Shown in pieces: positions 32,820-42,178 of a DNA stretch of 64,000 nucleotides; positions within the stretch are counted from its first letter, which is position 1; every line of letters starts with the position of its first letter. The notes under the pieces are model-generated. The model ran no database searches. It saw nothing but the letters and a program-made list of their open reading frames with translations, and was not told where the DNA came from. This DNA is from Prevotella sp. UBA2809. Its GTDB lineage: Bacteria > Bacteroidota > Bacteroidia > Bacteroidales > Bacteroidaceae. The stretch spans positions 7,990 to 71,989 of the forward strand of contig DEHD01000039.1 in NCBI GenBank assembly GCA_002351725.1, given 5' to 3'. The position numbers and the translations under genes were made by a program.

Positions 32820-34844
32820 ATGAAGAAACTTTTTATCTTACCTCTGATGCTTTTAGCCGCACTTACGGCCAATGCTCAGAACCCCTATCTCCCACTCTGG
32901 GAGCATCTGCCTGATGGTGAACCACGTGTATTCGAGGATCCTGATCAGCCAGGAAAGTATCGTGCTTATATAATAGGTTCGCACGACGTAAACTATTCTG
33001 CTTACTGCGGTCCTGACATCCGCATGTGGTCAGCTCCAGTTGAAGACCTCACTAAATGGCGCGACGAGGGTCCTATCTTCTCTTGGTATGTAGACGGACA
33101 GTGGGACACAATGTTCGCACCTGACCTCGTTGAAATTAAGGATAAGACTACAGGCAAGAAGACCTACTATCTCTATCCTCATTCTCGTGGATGGCAGCGC
33201 GTACCAACTGTATGTAAGGGCGATCGCCCCAACGGCCCATTCACACCAATCAACCTTACTGAGGATGGACGCCGTTGTCTGCCTGGCTCACTCATCGACT
33301 TCGATCCCTCTGTGTTCGTAGAGAATATAACAAATAAGAAAGACCCTGACTATGCAAAGGGTTTCCGCGCTTACGTATTCTATGGTTTCCAGCACTCTAC
33401 AGCCTGCGAGTTGGATCAGAACACGATGTACTCAAAGCGCGAAGGAACAGAGTTGATAGACCCGTTCATTCCTGCCAGCAGTGCCGATGGCCGTTTGCTT
33501 GACAAGCCAGGTTCAGAGTATAAGGCACTCTATCAAGGTCAGAACCCACTCGATTTTAACTTCTTCGAGGCTTCATCAATCCGTCAGGTTGGCAATAAGT
33601 ACGTGATGGTATTCTCAGGCTACTCTGGTAAGGAGTACGGCCTTGGAAATACAAATAGTGCCCTGCGCTATGCCTACGGCGATTCTCCACTCGGCCCTTG
33701 GCGTTCAGGTGGCGTATTGGTAGATTCTCGTGGTGTGGTGCTTAACGAAGACGGTTCTAAGCTCATCACCACCAATGCAGCCCACAACACTCACGGCTCG
33801 CTGCAGGAAATCAACGGCCAGTGGTACGTGTTCTACCACCGTCCTCCACGTGGCTTCGGCAATGCCCGTCAGGCTATGGTTGCCCCTGTTAAGATTACCT
33901 GGGACAAGAAGCCTGTAGCCAAGGGAGGCGTAGTAAAGATTACTGGTTACGATCCATACGCAAAGAACAACGAGTGGACAGCTGCTGCATCAGACGGCAA
34001 CACATATACTGGTGCAGAGGTAACCTCTGAGGGCTTCCAGATCTTTGGTCTGCCCCCATATCAGTACTACACTGCTGGTTATGCTTGTTTCATGACTGGC
34101 AACGATTGGATGCAGGACAACCACGACATTTGGAACAACTCGATGGATTTGGCTGGTATTACCAATAAAGGTATCGTAGGCTTTAAGTACTTCGGCTTTG
34201 GCGGTCTTGCAACAGCCACAAAGGGTCTGCCCGCATTTGCTGGTATACAGAAGGGCGACAAGGCAATGATCAACCTCAACCTTACCTCAGGTGGACGTGG
34301 AGCATTCAAAATCCATGTGATGCTCGATGATCCTTGGAAGGGCAAGGAGATTGCCACATTCAACATCCCTGCTGATGCTCCAAAGGCAGCCATGATGTAT
34401 CAGGCAGCAGTACCTGAGGTAGAAGGCCTTACAGGAAAGCACGCCATCTATCTCGTAGCCGAAGGTCCTGAGGTAAAGGCTCCAGAGCGTCCTCGTTGGG
34501 GTGCTCCACGTGGTCCTCAGCGCCCACAGGGATTGTTCGATCTTCACGGAATCGGATTCTCAAAGGCTGGCGAGCAGTTCAATGCACCTGTGGTACCTCA
34601 GGTTACCATCACTGTAAATGGTCAGCCACTGGTTATCCCACAGAATCCTGTATTCTTTACCAACCTCAATGGCTATGCCGAGTGCAACCGATATCAGGTT
34701 TATGGCAAACTCGACAAGAACTCTACACTGAAAGCCACAGCCAATGATCCCGCTGTGAAATTCGAGATAAGCTCTATCGTAGATGGCCGCGCCACCATCA
34801 AGGCCACCTACAATGGTAAAACAAAGATTTACTTGATCAATTAA
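32820..34844 (+). CDS. glycoside hydrolase family 43 protein, exported
   Basis: 674 residues with signal peptide MKKLFILPLMLLAALTANA. The five-bladed propeller fills about 25-370: general-base Asp in EPRVFEDPDQPGKYRAY, pKa-modulating Asp in LIDFDPSVF near 160, and acid Glu in FNFFEASSIR near 245; TNAAHNTHGSL and WYVFYHR complete the set. The C-terminal 270 residues are beta-rich and probably include a CBM6-like domain (GIVGFKYFGFGGLATA). GH43 enzymes remove arabinose or xylose from hemicelluloses and pectins; the substrate is not settled. Transcribed alone and closed by a strong terminator. Confidence 0.88.
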   Translation: MKKLFILPLMLLAALTANAQNPYLPLWEHLPDGEPRVFEDPDQPGKYRAYIIGSHDVNYSAYCGPDIRMWSAPVEDLTKWRDEGPIFSWYVDGQWDTMFAPDLVEIKDKTTGKKTYYLYPHSRGWQRVPTVCKGDRPNGPFTPINLTEDGRRCLPGSLIDFDPSVFVENITNKKDPDYAKGFRAYVFYGFQHSTACELDQNTMYSKREGTELIDPFIPASSADGRLLDKPGSEYKALYQGQNPLDFNFFEASSIRQVGNKYVMVFSGYSGKEYGLGNTNSALRYAYGDSPLGPWRSGGVLVDSRGVVLNEDGSKLITTNAAHNTHGSLQEINGQWYVFYHRPPRGFGNARQAMVAPVKITWDKKPVAKGGVVKITGYDPYAKNNEWTAAASDGNTYTGAEVTSEGFQIFGLPPYQYYTAGYACFMTGNDWMQDNHDIWNNSMDLAGITNKGIVGFKYFGFGGLATATKGLPAFAGIQKGDKAMINLNLTSGGRGAFKIHVMLDDPWKGKEIATFNIPADAPKAAMMYQAAVPEVEGLTGKHAIYLVAEGPEVKAPERPRWGAPRGPQRPQGLFDLHGIGFSKAGEQFNAPVVPQVTITVNGQPLVIPQNPVFFTNLNGYAECNRYQVYGKLDKNSTLKATANDPAVKFEISSIVDGRATIKATYNGKTKIYLIN

Positions 34845-34860
34845 AATCTATAATATTCTA

Positions 34861-34899
34861 ATGGTACACAGGTTTGCAGTCCACAAACTTGTGTACCAT
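34861..34899 (+). terminator. intrinsic terminator of the GH43 gene
   Basis: A long stem, ATGGTACACA-GTTTG with CAAAC-TGTGTACCAT (single mismatch) around a seven-base loop, followed by TGTTTTT. It begins 16 bases after the stop codon. Confidence 0.88.
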
Positions 34900-34929
34900 T
34901 GTTTTTGCTACTACGTGAGGGCGCAATAA

Positions 34930-34945
34930 TTCCCACGTGTGGGAA
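34930..34945. repeat. 16-bp perfect palindrome TTCCCACGTGTGGGAA
   Basis: A perfect inverted repeat with no central spacer, followed on the plus strand by ATATTTTTTC. It can be read as a back-up terminator or a dimeric protein site. Two copies of GATTACGGATATC, 22 bp apart, lie just downstream (34986-34998 and 35008-35020). Confidence 0.6.
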
Positions 34946-35052
34946 ATATTTTTTCTACGTGTAGCCGTAAGCAAACTAGGAGATAGATTACGGATATCGG
35001 GTAGTTTGATTACGGATATCTAAATGAAAGCTTACTGCAGACTTTTTTTGAA

Positions 35053-35230
35053 ATGGAGAAACAGGGAAACAGGGAAAACGGGAATCGGGGTGGTTTTAGT
35101 TTATAACAGGGAAAGCTGATAAATAGATAAATGATACGATTATTAATTTTATTATTTATATACTTATCTATTAGCTTCCACCGTTCTCAAACCATACTGA
35201 TTCCCTGTTTCCACGTTTCCCTGTTTCTAT
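35053..35230. repeat. 178-bp nested imperfect inverted repeat (MITE-like)
   Basis: The outer arms 35055-35100 and about 35183-35230 match as inverted copies (AGAAACAGGGAAAC at the left end, its complement GTTTCCCTGTTTCT at the right; then GGGAAT and TGGTTT). The inner arms 35112-35131 and 35160-35178 also match (AAGCT-ATAGATAA). The whole segment can fold into one long hairpin and carries no gene. It lies between the convergent GH43 and aminotransferase genes. No target duplication was confirmed. Confidence 0.65.
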
Positions 35231-35265
35231 GGCAACCTATGCCCTACTCTGAGTTCATTGATTAC

Positions 35266-36423
35266 TTAAAGAACTTTCTTTATCCTCTCCAAAGCCTCAA
35301 TCAGACGGCTGCGCTGAGTTGCCAGATTAATGCGGATATATCCCTCGCCCGATTGTGGTCCGTACATTGTGCCAGGATTAAGCCATACCTTTGCCTCTTT
35401 CAACAGGCGATCGCAAAGAGATTGAGCTGTAACACCCATCTCGCTTATATCTACCCAAGGAAGATAGGTGCCTTCGAGCTTGCACACATGCCATTGGGGC
35501 AGATTTTTCTCGATGAAATCGCACAAAAACTGATAATTACCATAGATATACTCGTTAAGTGCATCTATCCAATCCTCGCTGTCGTTATAAGCAGCTTTCA
35601 AAGCTACAGGGCCGAATGGATTCAAGTCGCACACCTCATTGATATTGATGGCACGATCCAATCTACGGCGCCATTCTGGCTGTGAGCAGACAATATTGGC
35701 AGTCTGCAATCCTGCGATATTAAACGACTTTGAAGGCGAGTTAAGTATCACGCTATTCTGTCGGCAAGCATCGTTAACTGCTGCAAAAGGTGTGAATTTG
35801 TAACCAGGCATAACCAACTCGCAGTGAATCTCATCGCTAACCACCTTAACATTATATTTAAGGCAGATGTCATTCATTTTTGCCAATTCATCGCGTGTCC
35901 AAACACGACCTGTTGGGTTATGAGGGTTGCATAGCAAGAAAACAGTTGTCTTCTCATCAGCACACTTTGCCTCGAAATCAGCCCAATTTACTTCAAAGCT
36001 GTCGTCCTTTCGTACCAGAACAGTCTCCAAAACTTCGCAGCCATTGTTCTTAACTGACGAGAAGAAGCAATTGTAATCTGGCGATAGAATCAGTACTTTC
36101 TCGCCTGGCATTGTCAGAGCCTTAATGGCTACTGACATTGCAGGTACCACACCAGTGGTATAGAGAATCTCATCGCGATGAATAGTCCAGTCGTGGCGAC
36201 GCTGGAACCACGAGATGACAGCATCGTAATAGCTCTCGTCTACATGGGTATAGCCAAAAACACCATGTTCGGCACGTTTACGCACAGCCTCCTGTATGGC
36301 AGGAGCTGCCTTAAAGTCCATGTCTGCCACCCAGAGTGGGATGACTTCATCATTAGGGCATTCGTCCCATTTAACGCAGCCAGTACCACGCCTCTCAACT
36401 AATTCATCGAAATCGTACTTCAT
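35266..36423 (-). CDS. MalY/PatB-type PLP aminotransferase (cystathionine beta-lyase-like)
   Basis: 385 residues, fold-type I. Markers are the start YDFDELVERRGTGCVKWDEC, VIPLWVADMDFKAAPAIQEA, the Tyr/Asn region LLCNPHNPTGRVWT near 190, Asp in VVSDEIHCELVMPG, and the PLP lysine in LNSPSKSFNIAGLQ near 235. The MalY/PatB group usually splits cystathionine to homocysteine; aminotransferase action is the alternative. It starts four bases after the DUF3737 gene, so the two form a small operon. Confidence 0.9.
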   Translation of the reverse strand: MKYDFDELVERRGTGCVKWDECPNDEVIPLWVADMDFKAAPAIQEAVRKRAEHGVFGYTHVDESYYDAVISWFQRRHDWTIHRDEILYTTGVVPAMSVAIKALTMPGEKVLILSPDYNCFFSSVKNNGCEVLETVLVRKDDSFEVNWADFEAKCADEKTTVFLLCNPHNPTGRVWTRDELAKMNDICLKYNVKVVSDEIHCELVMPGYKFTPFAAVNDACRQNSVILNSPSKSFNIAGLQTANIVCSQPEWRRRLDRAININEVCDLNPFGPVALKAAYNDSEDWIDALNEYIYGNYQFLCDFIEKNLPQWHVCKLEGTYLPWVDISEMGVTAQSLCDRLLKEAKVWLNPGTMYGPQSGEGYIRINLATQRSRLIEALERIKKVL

Positions 36424-36427
36424 ATCT

Positions 36428-37273
36428 CTAACCTCTAACCTCTATCTTACAATTATTTGGTTCGCGTACGTTTTCATCGATAGTTATACTACCGATGGAA
36501 TCGGCAATAATATGGCCAGTTGTGGGGTTCTTGATGTTCTCAATATGTCCCTTGATGTCAGCCTCAACCTCAGCATACTCGAATACTCGATCGCATGCTG
36601 CATCAAAAGTACAATTCTCAAGTACCAGGTTCTTTGCATAGCAGAGAAGTTGTTCACCAGCCAGATGGCAGTTCACCAGTCGCACATTCTTTGAGTGCCA
36701 AGCCAGATACTCGCCATCGAGCGTAGAATCGTAGATGGTGATATTCTCACACTCCCAGAATGAGTCCTTAGTTACAATGTTAGCATTGTGAATCTCTACA
36801 TTCTTGCAGTACTGGAAAACGTATTTGGCATCGCTCTCCAATCCATCTACATAGATGTTCTTACTGAACATGAAGGGATAAGTACCCTCGTGAAGCTTTA
36901 CGTTCTTAAGTTTCAAACCGTCAATCTTCCAGAAGGTTTCATCAGCATCGTTAATAACTACATTCTCAAGTTCCACATTCTTCATCTCACGGAAGAACTT
37001 TGGGCCATCGATGGTACAATCCCTCATCACAAGGTCGTTAGTATACCAAATGGCAGAACGGGAACCTGGGGCAAAATAGCAGCGCTCTATACGTGCTCCG
37101 TCAACATGCCACCAAGGATACTTTCCATAAAACTTACTGTCATAACACTCCATGCGCTGGCACTGTTTGATGCCAGATTCGCCATCGACAATCACGATGT
37201 CTTCCAGTCGAAGATCGTGAGTCGCAAAAAGGGGACGCTCTCCCCCAAACTCTTTTCCTTTAATTAATTCCAT
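36428..37273 (-). CDS. DUF3737 family protein (right-handed beta-helix)
   Basis: 281 residues without a signal peptide. Regular short strands with a 20-25-residue rhythm (VMRDCTIDGPKFFREMKNVE, VRLVNCHLAGEQLLCYAKNL, VLENCTFDAACDRVF) and stacked Asn/Cys point to a pectate-lyase-like beta-helix. This is the DUF3737 pattern. No catalytic residues are recognisable and the role is unknown. First gene of a two-gene operon with the MalY/PatB enzyme, from a promoter at 37296. Confidence 0.87.
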   Translation of the reverse strand: MELIKGKEFGGERPLFATHDLRLEDIVIVDGESGIKQCQRMECYDSKFYGKYPWWHVDGARIERCYFAPGSRSAIWYTNDLVMRDCTIDGPKFFREMKNVELENVVINDADETFWKIDGLKLKNVKLHEGTYPFMFSKNIYVDGLESDAKYVFQYCKNVEIHNANIVTKDSFWECENITIYDSTLDGEYLAWHSKNVRLVNCHLAGEQLLCYAKNLVLENCTFDAACDRVFEYAEVEADIKGHIENIKNPTTGHIIADSIGSITIDENVREPNNCKIEVRG

Positions 37274-37295
37274 GGTTTTTGTATATTAACGGGTG

Positions 37296-37303
37296 CAAAG
37301 GTA
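37296..37303 (-). promoter_or_regulatory. promoter -7 element of the DUF3737 operon
   Basis: On the minus strand the bases read TACCTTTGCACCC, about 25 bases before the start codon. Confidence 0.75.
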
Positions 37304-37311
37304 CAAATAAA

Positions 37312-37343
37312 AATCCGTAATAAGGATACCCAAATTACGGATT
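37312..37343 (-). terminator. terminator after the DUF3836 gene
   Basis: Minus-strand stem AATCCGTAAT with ATTACGGATT (perfect 10 bp, 12-base loop) followed by TTTATTTG. It ends just upstream of the -7 box of the next operon, so it insulates the two units. Confidence 0.75.
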
Positions 37344-37387
37344 CTAATACCCATTTAAGGGTTTTTATAATTTAAAGAGAGAGAATT

Positions 37388-37873
37388 CTACTTAACAGCG
37401 AGGAGATTGCCATCTAGAGGCTCCATAATAACCATACGCGAGGCGAGATACATATTATCGTGTGTCTCATTCATCTTGTAGGTCTTAACCGTTGTTAGGT
37501 TTGGAGCCTGAGAGCGGTAGAGAGTAACCTCTGAGGGCAGATCGTAACCCTGCTTTTCAGCATTCCAAGAGCTAACCTCTACGTTGTAACCGTTCTTATA
37601 GTACTTATAAGTAAGGCGGGTGCTCTTCTGCCACTGCTTGGTGGCCTCATCCCAGCTCAGCATCTCCTTGTTAGAGAGTCTTCCCTGCTCATCATACTCG
37701 TAGCGATATTCCATCTTCTGAGCCATTGGATGCTCAGCGTTCTGCTCGTAGACCTCAATCTTGTTCACTACGCCATCCTCCATGTCAGCATTGTACATGT
37801 AGTTAGCATCGTTGCTATTTACGGCGTTGAAGTACATTGTGAGTACCGTTGCTGCTGTGATGATTGCTTCCAT
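37388..37873 (-). CDS. DUF3836 secreted protein
   Basis: 161 residues. A short weak signal (MEAIITAATVLTMYFNAVNS) lacks the usual Lys/Arg at the start. The body has YD-type features: YRYEYDEQGRLSNKEMLSWD and STRLTYKYYKNGYNVEVSSW, as in DUF3836 proteins of Bacteroides and Prevotella. Function unknown. It has its own promoter (37916) and an upstream 11-bp-period repeat site shared with two other genes in the window. Confidence 0.82.
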   Translation of the reverse strand: MEAIITAATVLTMYFNAVNSNDANYMYNADMEDGVVNKIEVYEQNAEHPMAQKMEYRYEYDEQGRLSNKEMLSWDEATKQWQKSTRLTYKYYKNGYNVEVSSWNAEKQGYDLPSEVTLYRSQAPNLTTVKTYKMNETHDNMYLASRMVIMEPLDGNLLAVK

Positions 37874-37915
37874 ACCTCTATAGTTTTAATTGTTATTTTT
37901 ATCTGTTTGACGTTG

Positions 37916-37923
37916 CAAAGGTA
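37916..37923 (-). promoter_or_regulatory. promoter -7 element of the DUF3836 gene
   Basis: On the minus strand the bases read TACCTTTGCAACG, about 40 bases before the start codon. Confidence 0.75.
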
Positions 37924-37954
37924 CGAAAAGTTGCACGAGCGTTGAGTTATCGCA

Positions 37955-37976
37955 ATGTTATCTTTAGGTTAAATCT
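37955..37976 (-). promoter_or_regulatory. 11-bp-period direct-repeat site before the DUF3836 gene
   Basis: Minus strand: AGATTTAACC-TAAAGATAACAT, two TAAC half-sites 11 bp apart. It ends exactly 31 bases before the -7 box. Except for one base and the flank it equals the site at 47066-47087, which has the same 31-base spacing. It overlaps the GH3 stop codon. Confidence 0.6.
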
Positions 37977-40320
37977 GTTTTGCCTCTGAAAAATAGTACT
38001 TTCTCAGCGGCATTTTAACAGCCTCGCCTGTAAGATTTATCTGCTGTTGCAGCTTAATATCCTGCGACGATGCACCTATCTTAATAATAAACTGTCCGGC
38101 CTTGATATTCCACTGACGCTGGCCTTCGTTACTATAGTAGCCAAGCTGCTCAGTAAACATCTTCACGCTAATCTTCTTACTCTCGCCTGGTTTAAGAGAT
38201 ACACGAGCAAAGCCTTGCAGCTGTATTGGACGGATGTTCTTATTACCATCAGCTGGAGACAGATAAATCTGAGCCACCTCATCAGCTGCCATCTTACCAG
38301 TGTTCTTAACATCAAAGGTAATGTTGAAGCTCTCATCCTTAGTAGTAACCTCTGGAGTTGCCTCAAGGTTAGAGTACTCAAAAGTTGTATAGCTCAAACC
38401 ATAACCGAATGGCCACTGAACACGTGGATCCTTTTCAGCAGAATAGTTGTAGCAGATTGGCTCATTGATCTCAACATTTGGATAGCTTACAGAAAGTTTG
38501 GCTGATGGAGATACCTTTCCATAAAGGATATCAGCTACAGCATTACCACCTTCCTCGCCAGGATACCAGGCCTGGATTACAGCAGCACACTTCTCTGCGA
38601 TTCCAGAGATAACCTGAGCACGACCACCAAACATTACCAATACAACAGGCTTACCTGTGTTGATGAGTTCCTGAACATATTCCTCCTGCTTTCCTGGTAA
38701 GCGGAGTCCCTGTCGATCGCGATTCTCACCACAAAGCATAACGTTCTCACCCACAGCTGCAATAATTACATCACAGTCCTTAGCCATACGCAAAGCCTCA
38801 GCCTTATCAGTACGCTCACCAGTATCGACCTTTCGATGCAGGAGTTCGTATTCCCAAGCACGTGCATCACCAAGTTCACTAAACTTTGTTTCAATCTCTT
38901 CTGTCCAATCGCATCCACGAGAATACAAAACGTTCATGCCCTCTGGCTTGCGAGCGGCCATTGCCTCAAGCAGCTTAACAATGTGAGGATTCTCTGACTT
39001 ATAGTCAACCATCTTCCAAAAGTAAGACATTGCAGGATAAGTATAGTCGCCACACATAGCCCAGATAGAGTTAGCGTTTGGACCAGTAATCAGCACATTC
39101 TTAACATCCTTAAGAGGCAGTACGCCATTGTTCTCTAGCAATACGATTGACTGACTTGCGATATCGTATGCAGTCTGGCGCTCCTCTGGGGTGTCGAGCT
39201 TGATATCTTCCTTGGAATACAGATAGGCGTCCTTATCAAAGAGTCCTGCACGGAATTTGATACGCAGCACATTCTTAACAGCACGCTCCAGAACCTCAGG
39301 CTTTACAAGGCCTTTATTGATTGCCTCCTGCAGATACTGATAGTTAGCACCAAAGGGGAAGTCTACATCGTTGCCAGCATTGATAGCTGCAGCAGCCTTT
39401 TCGAGTGCTGTTTCGATATTAGGAATCTGGTCAATAGCAGTATAATCGCTAACCACCATACCATCGAAACCCACATATCCACGAAGGATATCCTGCAGAA
39501 TCTCACTATTTGCCACACATCTGATGCCATGAACATCGTGATAACCAGGCATAACAGCAACGCTACCAGTAAGACGAATCATCGTCTCATGTGGCAACAG
39601 AATCTCTTCCATCATCTCCTTCTCGTCAGCATCGCCTCCGCCACCATAGCCAAGATAATGCTTTGAGCAGGCCCCTACTCCTTTCTTCATATCACCCTGC
39701 TGAAGACCCTTAACAAAGGCTGTACCCATGACAGCAGAGAGATAGCCATCCTCACCATACGACTCCTCAAGTCGATTAAAACTTGGTGTACGGCAGACAT
39801 CAACCATTGGCGAAAGAGCCAATATACCTCCCATCTTGCGCAGTTGGGTACTTGTCTGACGGGTTTTAAGTTCAGCCAACTCTGGGTTGAACGATCCTGC
39901 CTGACCAATCTGCTGAGGATAGATAGTCGACCCCAAAGTATTGATTCCAGAGAGCACCTCTTCGTGCAATAGAGCTGGGATACCGTTGGGGGTATTGTGC
40001 ATCAGCCAGTCCTGAATGGCAATAGCACGATCGCGAAGCACATGCGGATCGCGAGGCTGCTGCATGCAGAACTGCGAGAAGTGTCCGATACCATAGGGGA
40101 TGAGTTCGCGACACTTTGCTGTGTCGAGTTTTCCCTGTTCATCGAAGAGTTCGTCCATATACATACTCTTCAACTGTGCGATGCGCTCCTCTTGGGGCAT
40201 CTTCTGGTAGAGTTCGTCAATTTGTTGTTCCATGCTTGTTGTTTGAGTGTTACAACTAACCACTAGTGCAGTAAAACTCATCATAGCCCAACTGCCAATA
40301 GTTTTTAGATTTTTCTTCAT
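37969..40320 (-). CDS. glycoside hydrolase family 3 lipoprotein (beta-glucosidase/xylosidase type)
   Basis: 783 residues with a lipoprotein-like signal ending in VSC near residue 23. The (beta/alpha)8 domain holds GACSKHYLGYGGGG (Lys-His) and the nucleophile Asp in GFDGMVVSDYTAIDQI near 295; the second sandwich domain carries GENRDRQGLRLPGKQEEYV; a fibronectin-III-like domain ends the protein. It releases terminal beta-linked glucose or xylose from oligosaccharides in the periplasm. Last in a minus-strand series after GH97 and GH2, 23 bases from GH2. Confidence 0.92.
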   Translation of the reverse strand: MKKNLKTIGSWAMMSFTALVVSCNTQTTSMEQQIDELYQKMPQEERIAQLKSMYMDELFDEQGKLDTAKCRELIPYGIGHFSQFCMQQPRDPHVLRDRAIAIQDWLMHNTPNGIPALLHEEVLSGINTLGSTIYPQQIGQAGSFNPELAELKTRQTSTQLRKMGGILALSPMVDVCRTPSFNRLEESYGEDGYLSAVMGTAFVKGLQQGDMKKGVGACSKHYLGYGGGGDADEKEMMEEILLPHETMIRLTGSVAVMPGYHDVHGIRCVANSEILQDILRGYVGFDGMVVSDYTAIDQIPNIETALEKAAAAINAGNDVDFPFGANYQYLQEAINKGLVKPEVLERAVKNVLRIKFRAGLFDKDAYLYSKEDIKLDTPEERQTAYDIASQSIVLLENNGVLPLKDVKNVLITGPNANSIWAMCGDYTYPAMSYFWKMVDYKSENPHIVKLLEAMAARKPEGMNVLYSRGCDWTEEIETKFSELGDARAWEYELLHRKVDTGERTDKAEALRMAKDCDVIIAAVGENVMLCGENRDRQGLRLPGKQEEYVQELINTGKPVVLVMFGGRAQVISGIAEKCAAVIQAWYPGEEGGNAVADILYGKVSPSAKLSVSYPNVEINEPICYNYSAEKDPRVQWPFGYGLSYTTFEYSNLEATPEVTTKDESFNITFDVKNTGKMAADEVAQIYLSPADGNKNIRPIQLQGFARVSLKPGESKKISVKMFTEQLGYYSNEGQRQWNIKAGQFIIKIGASSQDIKLQQQINLTGEAVKMPLRKYYFSEAKQI

Positions 40321-40343
40321 TGGATTGTATACATTATTTATTA

Positions 40344-42158
40344 TTACTTGCTTTCATACCACTTTTTCAGCACATAGAAGGCTTTCTTCTTTTCACCCTT
40401 ATCGCTGAACAATCCTTTGCGATTGTAGTAATCCTGAACATCAGGTAACACACGACGAGGTGAGCGGAAGTCCTTCAGAATCCAAGGTGTGGTTCCAGCC
40501 AGACCTTCAATCTTGTCGAGCATAGCCGTATTCTCGATATAGAGATTCTCTTGGAACTCCTCTGTCCATCGCTGGTTCTTGGGGCCATGATAGCCATACT
40601 TGGCTCCGCCACCAAACTCGCTGATGATGACTGGCTTGTTGTAAGGTATCTCCCACTTCATCTTCGACGCATCGTTAACATCGCGATACCAGCCAATATA
40701 CTGATTAAAGCTTACCACATCAACATACTGATTCATATTGTCGTTCAGACGATTAACATAGTTTGCAGCTCCTGTTACCTCCATAGCCATCGAGATAAGA
40801 CGGGTGTTGTCAAGGCTTCGAGCATGTTTGGCCAAAGGTCCAAGGAAGTTATCACGCTCAGCAGAATGAGGAGTCTCGTTGGCAATACTCCAGATGACGA
40901 CATTGGCACGATTGTGGTCGCGAGCAATCATATCAGAAAGTTGCTGCTTAGCATTTTCGAATGTCTTGGGATTGGTCCATGCGATAGTCCAGTAGCAAGG
41001 AATCTCCGACCACACCATCAATCCCATACGTTCTGCCTCACGCACCATATTCTCATTATGAGGATAGTGAGCCAGACGGACATAGTTGCATCCCAGCTCC
41101 TTAGCCCAACCAAGCAGGGTGCGAGCATCCTCTACCGAATGAGCGCGGCCTCCACCATTTGGTTTCTCTTCGTGTATAGAGATTCCCTTCAGGAAGATTG
41201 GTTTGCCATTAAGCAGAATCTGCTTGTCGCGAGTCTCTATAGTACGGAAACCTATCTCGTCTGTATAGGTTGAATTATCCAGCGAAAGATGAACCTGATA
41301 GAGTTTATGATTATCTGGGCTCCAAAGCTGTAGTTTCTTTGCTGCTATCTTAAGCTTTGAAATAACCTTTCCCTCTGCATCAGTAGTCAGCTGCTGTTCA
41401 AGCTTAAGCTCTGGAATATATACACGAACCTTGTGTCCTGCTTCCTTGGCATTCAGCTTGGCTGAGAAAGATATCTCTCTAACCTTAGCTTTATCAGCAG
41501 CTTTCTGTAGTTGCAAACTATAATCCTCCAGATAAACCTGTGGCACCTTTACCAACTTTACATCGCGAGTGATGCCACCATAGTTCCACCAATCAAATAT
41601 CTGAGTGGGCACGTCTTCAGCGTGACGTTTGTTGTCAACCTTTACGATGACCACATTCTCGCCATCCTTCAGCAGACTGCTGATATCGTAATTGAATGGG
41701 GTAAAACCGCCCACATGATGACCTGCCTTCTTGCCATTTACCCAAACATGACTATCGTAGTTTACTGCCCCAAAATATAATAAGGTGCGATAATCATTTG
41801 AAGGCTTAGCCTGGAAACTCTTCTTGAACCAGACTGTTCCTTCGTAGAAGAACAAGCGCTCATCCTGCGTATTCCAGTCAGAAGGAATCTTCATGGTTGG
41901 CGACTTATCGAAGTCGTACTCAATCAGGTCTTCTGGCTTCTGAGGCTTGGCATTCTGAAAGAATCCCCATTGTGTTGGATTCATACGATAATCGTAGTAG
42001 CCTTCTTCCTGAACGTCAACAATATAGTTCCACTCGCCATTAAGAGAATAGCTCTCATACGCATTGATATTCTGTATCAAAGGCAATGCCAAATCATCTG
42101 CTGAAGCTGTGAGCACAGAGCCCACAGCCAGCATCATAGTAGTTAGTAGTTTTTTCAT
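40344..42158 (-). CDS. glycoside hydrolase family 2 protein, probable beta-glucuronidase
   Basis: 604 residues with signal peptide MKKLLTTMMLAVGSVLTASA. Sugar-binding jelly roll (about 30-200), Ig-like domain, then TIM barrel from about 290: YVRLAHYPHNENM, acid/base Glu in VIWSIANETPH near 430 and nucleophile Glu in PVIISEFGGGAKYG near 525. The end VQDYYNRKGLFSDKGEKKKA contains the Asn-x-Lys motif (NRK) that binds the carboxylate of glucuronides in known beta-glucuronidases, and the surrounding segment resembles E. coli UidA. Substrate inference, not proof. Part of the GH97-GH2-GH3 series. Confidence 0.88.
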   Translation of the reverse strand: MKKLLTTMMLAVGSVLTASADDLALPLIQNINAYESYSLNGEWNYIVDVQEEGYYDYRMNPTQWGFFQNAKPQKPEDLIEYDFDKSPTMKIPSDWNTQDERLFFYEGTVWFKKSFQAKPSNDYRTLLYFGAVNYDSHVWVNGKKAGHHVGGFTPFNYDISSLLKDGENVVIVKVDNKRHAEDVPTQIFDWWNYGGITRDVKLVKVPQVYLEDYSLQLQKAADKAKVREISFSAKLNAKEAGHKVRVYIPELKLEQQLTTDAEGKVISKLKIAAKKLQLWSPDNHKLYQVHLSLDNSTYTDEIGFRTIETRDKQILLNGKPIFLKGISIHEEKPNGGGRAHSVEDARTLLGWAKELGCNYVRLAHYPHNENMVREAERMGLMVWSEIPCYWTIAWTNPKTFENAKQQLSDMIARDHNRANVVIWSIANETPHSAERDNFLGPLAKHARSLDNTRLISMAMEVTGAANYVNRLNDNMNQYVDVVSFNQYIGWYRDVNDASKMKWEIPYNKPVIISEFGGGAKYGYHGPKNQRWTEEFQENLYIENTAMLDKIEGLAGTTPWILKDFRSPRRVLPDVQDYYNRKGLFSDKGEKKKAFYVLKKWYESK

Positions 42159-42178
42159 TGTCTGTTGTTTTGTATTGT

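Noticed and set aside
35131..35685. 184-codon plus-strand frame starting inside the inverted repeat
   Set aside because: Most of it is antisense to the MalY/PatB gene and it has no promoter; it is a chance frame.
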